From Turnera subulata (lineage: Eukaryota; Streptophyta; Magnoliopsida; Malpighiales; Passifloraceae), in contig JAKUCV010000897.1 of assembly GCA_028386065.3 (NCBI GenBank), positions 262,951 to 326,950 of the forward strand: 64,000 nucleotides of DNA. The letters run 5' to 3'. The notes under the pieces were generated by a model, which did no database searches, was not told the origin of the DNA, and saw only the letters and a program-made list of their open reading frames with translations. Below, piece after piece: positions 13,409 to 24,610 of this stretch (position 1 is its first letter; each line of letters starts with the position of its first letter). The position numbers and the translations under genes were made by a program.

Positions 13409-13690
13409 CTCCCTCTGATCCATAATAGATGACGTTTAAGGTATTTGCACTCCCATTAAGGGAAGCATTAAATAGATCTATTTTCATTAAATTTTGATAT
13501 TTAAATTACTAATCTATCCTTTTTATTCTCCCAAGAAATAAAAGCATGGGTAAATAAGGAAGTAGTTAGGAAGTAGTTGGTTAATTAAATATGGGTAAAT
13601 ATGGAAAAAAAATTTAATGCTTGCTAAACGTCATATATTCTGAAACAAAATTAAAAGTCTTAAGCGTCATCTATTGTGGATCAGAGGGAG
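13409..13690. mobile_element. Stowaway-type MITE
   Basis: A 282-bp element with terminal inverted repeats CTCCCTCTGATCCATAATAG (left) and its near-exact inverse at the right end. It is flanked by TA dinucleotides at 13407-13408 and 13691-13692. The CTCCCTC terminus and TA target duplication are diagnostic of Tc1/mariner-related Stowaway MITEs. It lies about 0.9 kb upstream of the START gene. Confidence 0.92.
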
Positions 13691-14249
13691 TATAACAGTA
13701 ATGATGCATAGGTTAGCCAACCAGTTTTGTCAATTACTGTGGCGATTCGACAGCCTCCTAATTAAGGGCATCAACCAGCCTTTGTTCAATGATAAGTTTT
13801 AAATTTTTTTCTACTAACTTTGTTGGATTAACTCATTCTTTTTAATTAATACGACTGAACTCTCTCTCTTATCTCAAAAGATAAATACTCGGCTGACCAA
13901 AACATAAATTGCAAATCTTTTGTAAATGATGATATGTCATACGGTTAATTAATTTCCACCGCGGTTCCATTTAAGGTGATCATCATTATCAACAAAATCC
14001 CCCACATGAAGCCCGCACGTGTTCGTATGAAACCGACAAAGATTGACAAATCGGGTTATATATTGGGGCCCACAATGTTTCCTCTTTAACTCCGAAGAGC
14101 CAATCACAGACCACCAGTTAGCCACGCCAGCGAGCTGCATGACAATAGGCCCCCACTTTCAAATTTTACATGAAAGTGCTCTTCCATAATTGACACCTGA
14201 CACTCAGCTGTTCTCCACAGCGATTCTTTCCATACTCTGATTCTTGAGT

Positions 14250-14633
14250 TCATATATATCTGATCATCAAGTCATCGCCTCAGTCACCGTCTGTCTTCAC
14301 ATTTTCTTGACCTAGAGAGAAAGATAGATAGATCTGCCTCCCTAGAGTCTAGACACCTTGTACTGATTGTATGTATTTGTGGTTAATTAATTAAACCCTT
14401 TTTTATATATCTTTTGCTATGGATTTCATTAATATTGATTGCATCTGTAGTCATGATCTGATGTGCATCATTTACAAGCTCATTAATTGTTTGTTTTTCT
14501 TTATTTTTGATTGAAAGGTAGAGGAGGCAGTGCTTGCTATGTAGAATGAATTAATATGTAATTCGATGTATAACTTTGCAAATGTCTTAACCTAATCAAA
14601 ATGGCATGACAGGAGAAGGGTTTATTGAAGAAA
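14250..14633 (+). promoter_or_regulatory. Core promoter and 5' UTR of the START gene, with 5' UTR intron
   Basis: A TATA-like ATATATAT lies at about 14251-14260. A leader containing a purine-rich GA stretch follows, then an inferred 5' UTR intron with donor GTATGT at 14369 and acceptor ACAG ending at 14612. A short leader then leads to the ATG at 14634. Boundaries are inferred from splice consensus only. Confidence 0.5.
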
Positions 14634-17600
14634 ATGTCTGGATCATCGGGAAAGCACGATCAGTCGTTTAGTAGAAGTGATGATAGTGAAGAAATGATAA
14701 GTGATGAGATGTATGAAGCCTCTTTAGACACTAGCGATGATGATTCGGAGGAGGAATCCATGGAGGAGTAAGTTTTGATGGTACTGAAACCTGAGAATTC
14801 TAATCTTTATATTTCAGCTTTTCTCTCAACGTGGTTTTGAAACTAAATAATTTTGATCCTACGTTGGTGTTTTCTTTTCCATCAGTTCTGAACAGGAATC
14901 AGTTGATGGATCGGGTTCGGGATCGGAATGGTATGAAGATGGATCGGAATCGGATGAGGAAATGGAGACAAATGAGGAAGTAGGGCTAAATCTTGCAGCA
15001 AGTTCACAGGTTATTAGCCCGAAATATATTAAAAAACAAACCAAAGAAGATATGTTATATTAGTCTCTCTCAACTTTGGTGATCAAAGTTGTGAGTGTAT
15101 ATCTTGTGAAATATTCTGTTCTGAAGACACATTTGTAGAATGATCACGTTTCTAACGAAAAACCCTAACACCAAATCACGTCTATACAAAATAATGGTGT
15201 TTCTACTAGCTTACTAGCTTGTCATTTCCTTTCGAGGGGGTGGCTTCTTTGATCGGTGATTCTATGTTCCTCGAAGATATATACCTTGAGTAGACTCCCG
15301 CACATTCTTAAAGCATTATATTTTCATTTTCTTATAGATTGATGCAGTATTGGTGCGAGACATTGAACAAGGTTCTCCTCCTCCCAATCGGTCTCCACAG
15401 CATTCCCATGAGAGCGTGGCTGATTCGGTGGCCTCTAATTCAGACAATCCTGTGCAAATAGCACGAGCATCTGACCTGTTGGTGGCCGTATCAGTTGTTG
15501 CTGAAGTCAATAAGACTAAAATCACCACACTTGCTGCTTCAGCCATGGATGAGCTGGTAAGAAAGGCATTCGCTGGAGAACCTCTATGGCAACGCCATAC
15601 AGGTGGCGAAACCCTAAATGATGTTGAATATATAAGAGAATTCCGGGCATTTGATGTTTCTCTAGAAGAGCTGATGAAGATGGTTGAGATGGGGGACCCT
15701 CAAGATTTTGCGGAATTGGATGGGGATTATGAATTCTCTTCTAGAATGCCAAACGTGCCTGCACTTAGAAGGGGAGCCGAAGCAAATGTCCTTCGGACTG
15801 AAGCTTCGAGAGGGGTAGGGCTTGTTAGGATGAACCCTTCTACACTTGTTGAATGCCTGATGGATTTGGTGGGTTTCTCTTCCTCTTTCATACTTTAGTC
15901 GTTTTTCCAAATTTGCAATTCCTCTTGTTTGGCAAGAGATATATATATGGATTTGCATTCGACTTCTCGATTTCACTTTAACTCAGGTTCAACCACATAT
16001 ATATGTGCTCAAATTTTGTTTTCATTTGGCATCATGCATCAGCAGTAACTCATTTAGGTATCCTTTCTCCATTTGAAAAAAATGTTACTAGTAGCAACTT
16101 GTTTAACCCTTGTGTGTGCAACAGTACCTAATCATAAAGAGAAAATAAGCAATCTTGCTCTTATTCTTTTACCTCAGGTTCTAAATCCTTCTTAGAAGGC
16201 ATCAAGTGAGTTTATTATCGGAAAATGCACTACTTTTCTATGGATTGCCTGCTCAAGAAACAGAAAGAGAGTTGGGGTTGGTATGTGTAAGCCAAGTAGA
16301 GACACTTAACCAAAGCACTAAAAGTAAAAGGGAAGTGTTGGGTAACAAAGGACTGTCCTAGTCGATTGATAGGAACATTGACTTCTGAATTAGCCAGTAA
16401 TTTGAACAGCATGCATTGAAAGACATAGAAATTGCGATTTTGCATCAAGTGAGGGTTAGATATAAGATGTTACATTTCAAGTTTGAAGCAAATTAACCAG
16501 GAAGTCCTTAACTTGATATTTTTATAGCAACAGTGTATTAATGATCTTCTTGTTTTGATAACCAGGACCAATGGTCATCAACTTTCTCTAATATAGTCTC
16601 AAGATCAGCACTACTCGGATGCTTATCTCCACCAGCTGCCGGGAATTTCAATGAAGTGTTACAAGTGGTAATTAATCTAGATTACGCTATGCAAGTAGTT
16701 ATCCCTTTCCTTTTTGGATTCAGCATTTCATAGAATCTTGATGGTGGAGATTTTAGTAACCATCGTTTAGCTACTTTCTACTTGCTATGTTAAGCTTACA
16801 TCAATGTAGCATATATTACATAACTCTATACACCAATACATAATCCTCTAGAAAGATCTTTTTTGTGCGCTCTCATTAATTGAAGAGCTGAGGGATCAAA
16901 GTGTGAGGGTATATATTTGCATTGGCTTATCATGTGATTAGAGATGGTAATCTGCCTCCTATGTTCACTTATAATTATTCTTAACAATCGAGCCATGCAC
17001 GCATACATCAGCAAATGTAATACATAATGCTTCTTGAAATGTGATGCTTTCTCAGATGAGGGCAGAATTCTATGTGCCTACACCACTTGTGCCTGCTCGA
17101 GAGTGTCAATTTGCAAGGTATTGTAGGCAATTTGATTCAAGAACATGGGGAGTGGTTGATGTATCCTTGGAAAGTTTATTGCAAGATTCTGTGATAAAGT
17201 TTCGGAGAAGACCATCAGGCTGTTTGATCCAGGAAATGCCCAATGGTTGCTCCAAGGTGAGTGGAGATATGTGCTAAACTAACTGCGAGTCGTCTCTTAT
17301 ATATAGTTTCATCTGAATTTATACTTCTTAGTTGCATGTTTCTGTCCTCGATACTGGCAGGTTCTGTGGGTTGAACATGTGGAAGTTGATGACTCATTAG
17401 TCCATATCCTTTACCAGCCACTAGTTCACTCTGGTTTTCCATTTTGTGCAAAGCGCTGGATCAACACCATGATCAGACACTTTGATGGACTTGCAGCTTT
17501 AACCTCTGATAGCCCTTCCTATATCCGTGGTGGTACAGTAATTTCTTTTGAGTAACCAAGGATGCTTATAACTTTGATTTATATACATCCATTTTCCCCC

Positions 17601-18791
17601 TCTAATAAAGACTGTAATTAGTGCGTGTTAATCGAGGCTATTTACCTGATGTTTGCAGCGGTGATCCCCCAAAAAGGGAAAGAAAGCTTGCTAATGCTAT
17701 CTGAGAGAATGGTGAGAGACTTTTGCATAGACAGTAGTGCTTCTACTAACAACAAATGGATGCGTTTTCCTGAAGCCGAACACTTTAGGGTGAGGACCAA
17801 GAGTATCACTGCGATCCCTCATAGACCTACCCCAACTGTTGTTTTTGCAACCTCAGTCTGGCTTCCAGTTCCTCGGAAGAGAGTGTTTGATTATCTTCGA
17901 CATGGTGAATCTAGAAACCAGGTAGGTTAAAGCAGCATTTTACTTTGACTACTCAAGACAAAACATATGCAATTTGTCATATAAGAGAATTTATATCTTC
18001 CAGGCATGCGCAATCAGTTCGTCATATACATATTTGTTATATGTACTGATCATCATCAGTATATCTCCGCATGTTATGCAGCTATACTTTTCGTGACATT
18101 TTAGATTACTTTTTTTGGCTAGCTAGAGACTAAGTTTATTTGGAAAATTTTCATCAAACAAAGATAAAAATCTAATTAGTTAGACTCATATCTCGCTGAA
18201 GAAGCTAATCTCATTTTCTGGCAATTGATGCAGTGGGATTTGCTTTCCCATGAACGTGTAATTCTAGAGATTTCACACATCAACAAGGGACAAAACCCGG
18301 ACAACCGTGTCTCTGTCATGCAAGTTAATGTGAGTTGCAAAAAGTTCTTAATTTTTTTTTTTTTAGTTTGACTTGGATGTGAAATTCGAAGTGTTAACTA
18401 TATACTATGCTTTAAATGACAAAAGGTTACCTAATTTTTGTAGACTGCCTCCAACAAAATAGATATTCTGTACTTGCAAGAGAGCTACAGTGACCCAGTG
18501 GCATCCTACATTGTTTATGCCCCGCTAGACGGTCCTGCCATGGCCTGTATGTTGCGGGGAGGAAATCCTGACCGTGTCAACATCTTGCCGTCAGGTTTTG
18601 TGGTACACCCTGACGGGTCAGGGCCTAGTACTAATCAGGAAGTTGGTAGCAGTATCCTGACGGTGGCGTTTCACATCATTGATAACTCAGCGACGGAGAA
18701 GAGCATCTCTCCTAGTTCCGTGACTACCATTAGCAGAATCCTGACATCAACTGTTGGTGCAATCCATCACGCTCTTCAGCCTGATGATTAA
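14634..18791 (+). CDS. HD-ZIP IV-like START protein without homeodomain
   Basis: Nine exons join in frame: 14634-14767, 14886-15009, 15338-15868, 16566-16667, 17056-17256, 17361-17532, 17659-17921, 18234-18329 and 18444-18791, giving 656 residues. All introns are GT-AG and phases agree. Residues 1-85 are acidic and Ser-rich. A START lipid-binding domain begins near residue 147 ([18 protein letters not shown]) and continues through [20 protein letters not shown] to about 410. The conserved HD-ZIP IV C-terminal region follows ([31 protein letters not shown]). Family members are normally about 700-800 residues, with an N-terminal homeodomain and zipper for DNA binding; neither is present in the exons or the upstream 0.7 kb. 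The reading frame is intact, so it looks functional, perhaps as a lipid-sensing or dimer-interfering regulator (inference). Confidence 0.88.
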
Positions 18792-19052
18792 GCAAATCCG
18801 ATCCTGATATGGATAGCGAAGGATCATGAAAGGATTAACATGTATGTACACTATCTTGTCAAAATGTCTGTGGTACTCCTCTTAGCATATCCTGTATTTT
18901 TATATGTTGGCACATCACGCCTGGGGCTCCAGCTGTTTCTTTGGAATGTTGTTTGTTTCAAATGCTGGAACTCACTGTTAATTGGTAGTGGCTTGTTGGA
19001 ATAACTGTGGCTTCATCAGCCTCACTCTGTATTGCTCTTGGTTGTTTTAGAT

Positions 19053-19058
19053 AATAAA
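19053..19058 (+). terminator. Poly(A) signal of the START gene
   Basis: AATAAA lies 262 bases after the stop codon and is the last recognisable part of the 3' UTR before a transposon begins at 19075. Confidence 0.6.
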
Positions 19059-19074
19059 TGAAGCCATTTTTTTT

Positions 19075-20448
19075 GGTTAAAAATTTTTTCGTGTCCCTCC
19101 ACTTAATCGATTTTGTATTTATTGTCCCTCTTCATTTTTTTCACTCTTAGTGTCCCTCAACTTACGATTTATCGGGTTATGTTATCCATTTTACCTCCTG
19201 CAGCCAGTTAGTAGCTGTCGTACAGACACGTGTCCAATGGCCACCCTTTTCTTTTTTTACCTATTTCTTTTTTCCCTATTATAATCTCTAGAAACCGTAT
19301 TTTAATTGAATATATCCAATAATTTAGTGTGGTGCAGACTCTTGTCGAATAAGCCACACGCACAATTTATTTGCTTAATGTTTTTTTTTTCTTTTTTACC
19401 AGAGTTTTGTTTTTAAAAAATTCTTAAGATGAGTACGGACATAAGAAAACAGGTCAGTTTATTTTTAGAAACCCTCTTATTACTCCACTACCAACACTAA
19501 TATTCTTTAAAATAAATGATTTTTAATTATACCTCAATCTTAAACCTATTTTCTTCAAACTTTGAAAATATAAACCACACACCACCGTCGTTTTCTCCAT
19601 TGCCGCACCACCAAATCACTAATACCCACAAATCCACCAGTCTTCTGTTTCTTCTTCTCCTCCTCTATCCAAGTCTCTTTCTAGACCAAAGCTAAATCCC
19701 ACTCCCCCAAACTCCAGTTCCTCTCTTTCCCCACCTCCCTCCTAGCCCATGCCACCACGTAGATCTACACCATCACCGTCGTCACGCCTAGCGCCGGCAC
19801 CTCTACCCCTTCCTCCTTCTTTCGGGTTTTCCTATGTTATTTCCTCTTTTTTTTTTTTCACGAACTCATCCAATCGGATCTTGGTTGTTTTACTTGTGGG
19901 TTTGTATTTCTTTGGTTATTGTTTGTTGGGGTGTGGAATTCGTGTGGTATTGTTGATGGTGGCAGAGGGGTTGTTGTTGGCTGACAGTGTTGTGGATGGT
20001 TTTGGTGGTTGTTGCCGAGCAGTGGTGGTGGATTGTGAGTTGATGATGAGGATTTGCTGGTGATTTTCACCATGGTTTGGAAATGGTATTCCATGGTGGT
20101 GTGATCATTTTTTATGTTTTTCTTTTGTTGTTTTTTCTTGTATTTGGGTGTGAGGCGTGAGATAAGAATCTGATCCTAAAATTTATATTTAGTTTTTGAA
20201 AAGAAATTAATTTAAGAATTTTTAGAAATTAAAGTTTGAAAAGGAAGGAAAGAAAAAAAAACAAAAAATGAGTAGAACGTGGCCCCGCGAGACAAGTGTC
20301 AACACCATAATAAATTACCGGCTGGAGGTTGTAAAAAGGATAATGTGTCCCGGTAAAACGGAACTGGACATTATGAGTGAAAATAAAGAAAAGGGGACAA
20401 CAAATAAAAAATTGATTAAGTTGAGGGACAAAAAAAAACTTTTTAACC
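19075..20448. mobile_element. MULE-like non-autonomous element with long TIRs
   Basis: The left end (GGTTAAAAATTTTTTCGTG) and right end (read inward GGTTAAAAAGTTTTTTTTTG) are inverted copies. Similarity continues for about 110 bp, and more weakly to about 170 bp, including repeated GTCCCTC motifs. Runs of 8 and 10 T flank the element and would fit an 8-9 bp target duplication. Long TIRs and this duplication suggest a Mutator-like element, although hAT is not excluded. The unique interior (about 19400-20250) contains a GC-richer, Pro/Ser-coding-like stretch from ATG 19749 that may be captured gene sequence. No transposase is seen. Confidence 0.7.
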
Positions 20449-20911
20449 TTTTTTTTTTCTAATGGACTTGTTTACACTTGATGAGGCCTACCATGCATGG
20501 CTTTTTTTACACTTGCATTCTTTTTTTTTTTTTTTTTTGACAAGACACTTGTAATTACATGGATGTCTTAAATCATGGTTTTGATTTCGATCATATACAT
20601 ATTTTGTAAGTATTTTAAGTGTTGAATTGAGCAATCACGTTATATGTATATATAGTCAACACCTAAATATTACAAGTATTTAAGTTGCTGAAACAATCAT
20701 CTATCATGTATCACTAAAGTGATATGTATCATTGTGCTAAAAAAAATGTGATATGTATCCTTAGAATTGTTGAGCATGGTACTTTACTAAGTGACTCATA
20801 GTATTTTGTCATAAGCAATATTGATTTTACAAATAATATTGATTTAAAAGATATTTAATAAATGATATAAGCATTGTATTTGTTGATATATCACGTAAAC
20901 TACATATCAAA
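20449..20911. other. Intergenic, nothing recognised
   Basis: AT-rich sequence with a T homopolymer near 20521-20539 and no coding or repeat signal I can support. Confidence 0.4.
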
Positions 20912-21335
20912 ACAGGGGAAAAGCTAAAAGGCGGAGCGCAGGTGGCGCGTAATCAAGCGCAGGCTGCACGGAATCTAGCGCAGGCTGCACGGAATCTAGC
21001 GCAAGCGGCCCGTAATGGAGCACAGGTTCAGCACATCTAGTTGTGGCCGAACGCAATGGAGCACGGGCTAGAAGGATTCTAACCCAGGTGGAGAAAATCC
21101 GTGCACCAATGCTATCCGACGGCTCCTCTGGATGCAGTAGTGGAAGTAACTGAAGGGAGATTTCAACGAGAGATGACTATTTGGGGCTACTTGAATGAAC
21201 TTGTAGGGCCGTTCCAAGCGGGGGTGGATGACATCTAGGATGGTGTTGCCGTGGCTTTAGCACGTCAACTGGAAGCCGAAATTAATTTAAATGCTTTTGT
21301 TGCTGGCATTTGAAGGTAGTGAGGTACTTATTTTG
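20912..21335 (+). pseudogene. Coding-like relic with five 21-bp repeats, unknown family
   Basis: Five consecutive 21-bp units (20936-21040), of which the first four are close copies, encode AQ-(V/A)-ARN-(Q/L/G) heptads. They end at a TAG at 21038-21040. In shifted frames the sense continues with VVAERNGARARRILTQVEKI and then with REMTIWGYLNELVGPFQAGV, before LARQLEAEINLNAFVAGI ends near 21314. Base composition is clearly GC-richer than the flanks. At least two frameshifts and internal stops show that it is dead. I do not recognise the family; it could be a captured exon or a transposon-encoded protein. Confidence 0.45.
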
Positions 21336-22120
21336 ATACTGAACGCAAGGAGGACAAAAAAAAATTAGTAGCCTTATTTTGATAGAGACGCAAAAAAGAC
21401 TGAAAAAATTAATAGCCATCCTGAATGTGAATTATTAACATTAGGTTGAAAACCAATGTGAATGCTTGATGTCTAGGAAGATTCTGGTCTATTTGCTAGA
21501 GATTGTAGATGTAGAAATAGTTTATTTTGTTTCTGTTCTTGCACTATCCCAATGCTTTTTTAGTTCTGGCCAACTTTTGAGTTTGGAGTATTATATATTT
21601 TTCTTGCTCTATGGACTTCTTCATGCGGTTCCGAACCTGAAGCTGCGATTCTCTTTGCAATTGTTTTGGAAAGAATGGTTAAACGGGAAATGCTTTAACT
21701 TGCTTAAGTATTAAAATGCAAGTGCCATCATCTTGATATATTCTTCCACATAAGAAGTACTTTAAGTTTACTCATTCCGTTGAATGCATGAGAATGGGTA
21801 ATTTATGTGTAATACAGTGTGTCTTATGTAGTCTGCAATGTTTACCTCTGTTAAAGAGTTTCAAAATCTCAAGTGATGTAGTACTCGGCATAAAGAGGAT
21901 ATAGACTGCTTCTATTGCCATTAGCTGTCTGTCGGGTTCAATGTCAATACCACCGGTAAAATTAACTGTAAAATAGACATACTTGGAATAAATTATAAGT
22001 GATATGATATCAAGTATTATTACCATCTTAAAGTAAGCTTATTCCTTAGTATCTTGCCTTCCACTTGTATATTTTTTTGGTAGAAAAAAAGTTTAAGTTG
22101 ATGGGAGGCTCTCCAGTCAA
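21336..22120. other. Intergenic, nothing recognised
   Basis: AT-rich. The 82-codon ORF at 21466 has no recognisable motif and no coding-like composition, and may be the 3' flank of the preceding relic. Confidence 0.4.
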
Positions 22121-23200
22121 GGCTATTAAAAACGAGTTTTTATGCAAACTCGAAATGGCCCAGTCAAAAACGTAACGTAGAATCGTAAGAGTCTACAAAA
22201 TTTAATTAATATTTTTATTGGTTTTTTAAATAAATTAATTAATAATATTTAACCCACACAAACTTGAAAGGCATAGAAAATGTTTGGAATGGAATTATTT
22301 TGGATGTGATTCCCTGTCACTATGCCAATGTCATACTGTTTAAACTGTGTTGTTTTCTTCATTACTCTTATTACATAATTTATTATGTTTTTTTGGAACA
22401 GAACCACACCCCTACTGTCCTACACAATTTATTATGTGGACAATAATATTTGACAATTTATTATGTTTTTTGCAGTAGTTTTTTTTTTTTCGAATAATAG
22501 ATGCAGTGGTTAGTCTTTCATTAGTGTATTATTTTAATGACCGTGCTTGCCTATTATCCACATATATATGTGTTTGAAAAAAAAAAGTTTAAAAAATAAA
22601 ATTGAAAGGACACGGGGCCAAATAAAAATTGGTGCCCACTGCCCACTGCCCAGTGCAATTGTAATAAAAGAAACCATTAAACTCTGCGCGCGCCGAGCCA
22701 GTAATTCCGTCACCGTCACCGGCACAACACAGCCAACCCCAAATACTTTCTTCAACCTTGGCCGACAATTAAAAACCCATATTCATCTAAACCATGCTCT
22801 TTTCCTTTCACCATCCATTCTTTACCCACAAAAACCACTTCCCATTTTCCATTTGATAACCCACAAACTTTCACCACCATATCCCCAAATTACAAGGACT
22901 ATGTCTCCTAATTCAAGACTCTCTCCTCTGCTACGGCAACACAACGACTGGAAGCAGATCCTCAAGTTCTTCAACTCCCTACATGTTTAATTTTGTGATT
23001 TTAAAAGTAATAATGAGTTTGTACAAACTCGGTCAAACTCGTTATGAACTCACGATTTTAGCGAGTTCACCGAGTCAACTCGCGAGTTTGACCGAGTTTG
23101 TATGAAAAACGTTTTTGCTTACGATCCAACACGGGAAGGGGAGCTAGAAACGCAAAATCGTACGTTTCTACGAGTAACAACGCGTTTTTAACGACCATGC
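22121..23200. mobile_element. TIR element carrying a gene 5' end
   Basis: The ends are imperfect inverted copies: GGCTATTAAAAACGAG on the left and, read inward from the right, GTCGTTAAAAACGCG. Subterminal regions are rich in AAACTCG/CGAGTTT motifs, including an exact 18-bp inverted pair at 23024-23041 and 23083-23100. Such subterminal motif arrays are typical of hAT-like non-autonomous elements, but the superfamily was not proved. Between the ends lies about 350 bp of C-rich, leader-like sequence (about 22640-22990) unlike the termini. Confidence 0.5.
22901..22990 (+). pseudogene. Possible captured first exon of a host gene
   Basis: A C-rich leader of about 200 bases with a TATA-like ATTAAAAA near 22768 precedes an ATG at 22901. 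The 29-codon ORF contains LLRQHNDWKQILKFFNSL and then stops abruptly where AT-rich transposon sequence begins. This looks like the promoter, 5' UTR and start of a gene held inside a TIR element. The parent gene is not identified. Confidence 0.4.
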
Positions 23201-23615
23201 TCCTAGTCCAGGGCCAGGGCAAACGATCGGGCTCAAAGAGCACTTATAATGGTATTTATAGATTACCCATCAAGAGGGACTGTTGGAAAAATCAACTTGT
23301 ATATTTGTGTTAATGCTAATCCATCTTTTAATTATTATCTTTTTAATAATTAGAAAATCTAATTTGTAACTTTTATATTCATGTTAATGTTAATCCTTGT
23401 TTGAATTATTACCTTTCGGTAATAACTAATTCAATTTTTCTTAGTCGTAATTGCCATCAAAATCACGAAAAAGCAAATTTGGTAACAAGCAGATGAAATC
23501 CTTTTTGAATTTTTTTTCTTAAATCTTAATCCAGTTACAAGTTTCCGACAGAGTTTACTCTTAAAAGAGCCATAAATATGTGCTCATCAAAAGAGGAATG
23601 GAGAATCTAGTTATA
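23201..23615. other. Intergenic, possible LTR start
   Basis: No coding region. TGTTGGAAAAATCAACTTG at about 23281 resembles the first bases of copia LTRs, but there is no partner copy or polypurine tract, so the assignment is weak. Confidence 0.3.
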
Positions 23616-24610
23616 CTAGTTCACTACCCGTGGATTCTACGGGCTTGGTTAGTATTTTTTTAATAAAATATATTTTTTTATATAGATTTTAATTTTTTTA
23701 TATTATTGTATGGTTTAAAATTTTTTTAACAGTATACGCATTAAACTTGCTGCTCAATCAATCTCTAAGAAAAAAAAGAATTGAAACTAATGGCCATATA
23801 AAATATTAAGTGAGGTCCTCTTTTTCCAATTGCATACCTGTATTAATTTATTCAATTTTCAGGTCAAATTTATATTTATATATCGTCAATATAATATTTT
23901 CTGATTTAGAATTATTTAAATTTAATTAATATTCTAAAATCAAGCTCGCTAATGGCCGTATAAAATATTAAGTGGTATATTTGTTAAAATTTTGAACTTA
24001 GAAATCTAATACTAAAATATAAAATATTAAGTGCTAATACTATGTAAAAAAATGAATAGAAATCTAGGAAATAAAATTCTTAAAACTAATACTACCCGTG
24101 GATTACACGGACATGGTTAGTTTTTTAAAAGTATACACATAAAACTTAATTAGGAAAAAACTTGGTTAGTATAAATTTTAAATATTTTTCAATAACATTT
24201 TTAATAAGTATAATATTTTTTTAAAAACATATTGTTTTTTAAATTTGTATCCCGTTTCTTAAAGAAGAAATTATTCATTCCTTAAGCCAATATTTCCGAA
24301 ATTTTTTTCCACAAACACAACAACTGAATAATTTTTTGTATTCATTTTTAGTGGGTAACAATTTTTTACTACTAATTTTCTACATTAATTTATGTGGTAA
24401 AATATTTTTTTTATTTTTTTAATATAAATAGATTATATTTTTTTTATAGATTTTCTTTATTACAGCATGTATCTTTGAACCCTGAAAACACAAAAAAATT
24501 AAAAAGAAAAAAGAAACAGAGAAAAATATTATAAAAAATATTAATATAAATAAATCAGAATTATTTTTTTAAAAAACACAATGCAAAAAAAAGTAAATTA
24601 ATTTTTAGGT

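Noticed and set aside
15350..15898. 182-codon ORF as an independent gene
   Set aside because: It is exon 3 of the START gene read through its donor site.
22547..22990. 147-codon plus-strand ORF
   Set aside because: Its first 118 codons run through transposon and leader sequence; only the ATG at 22901 looks natural.
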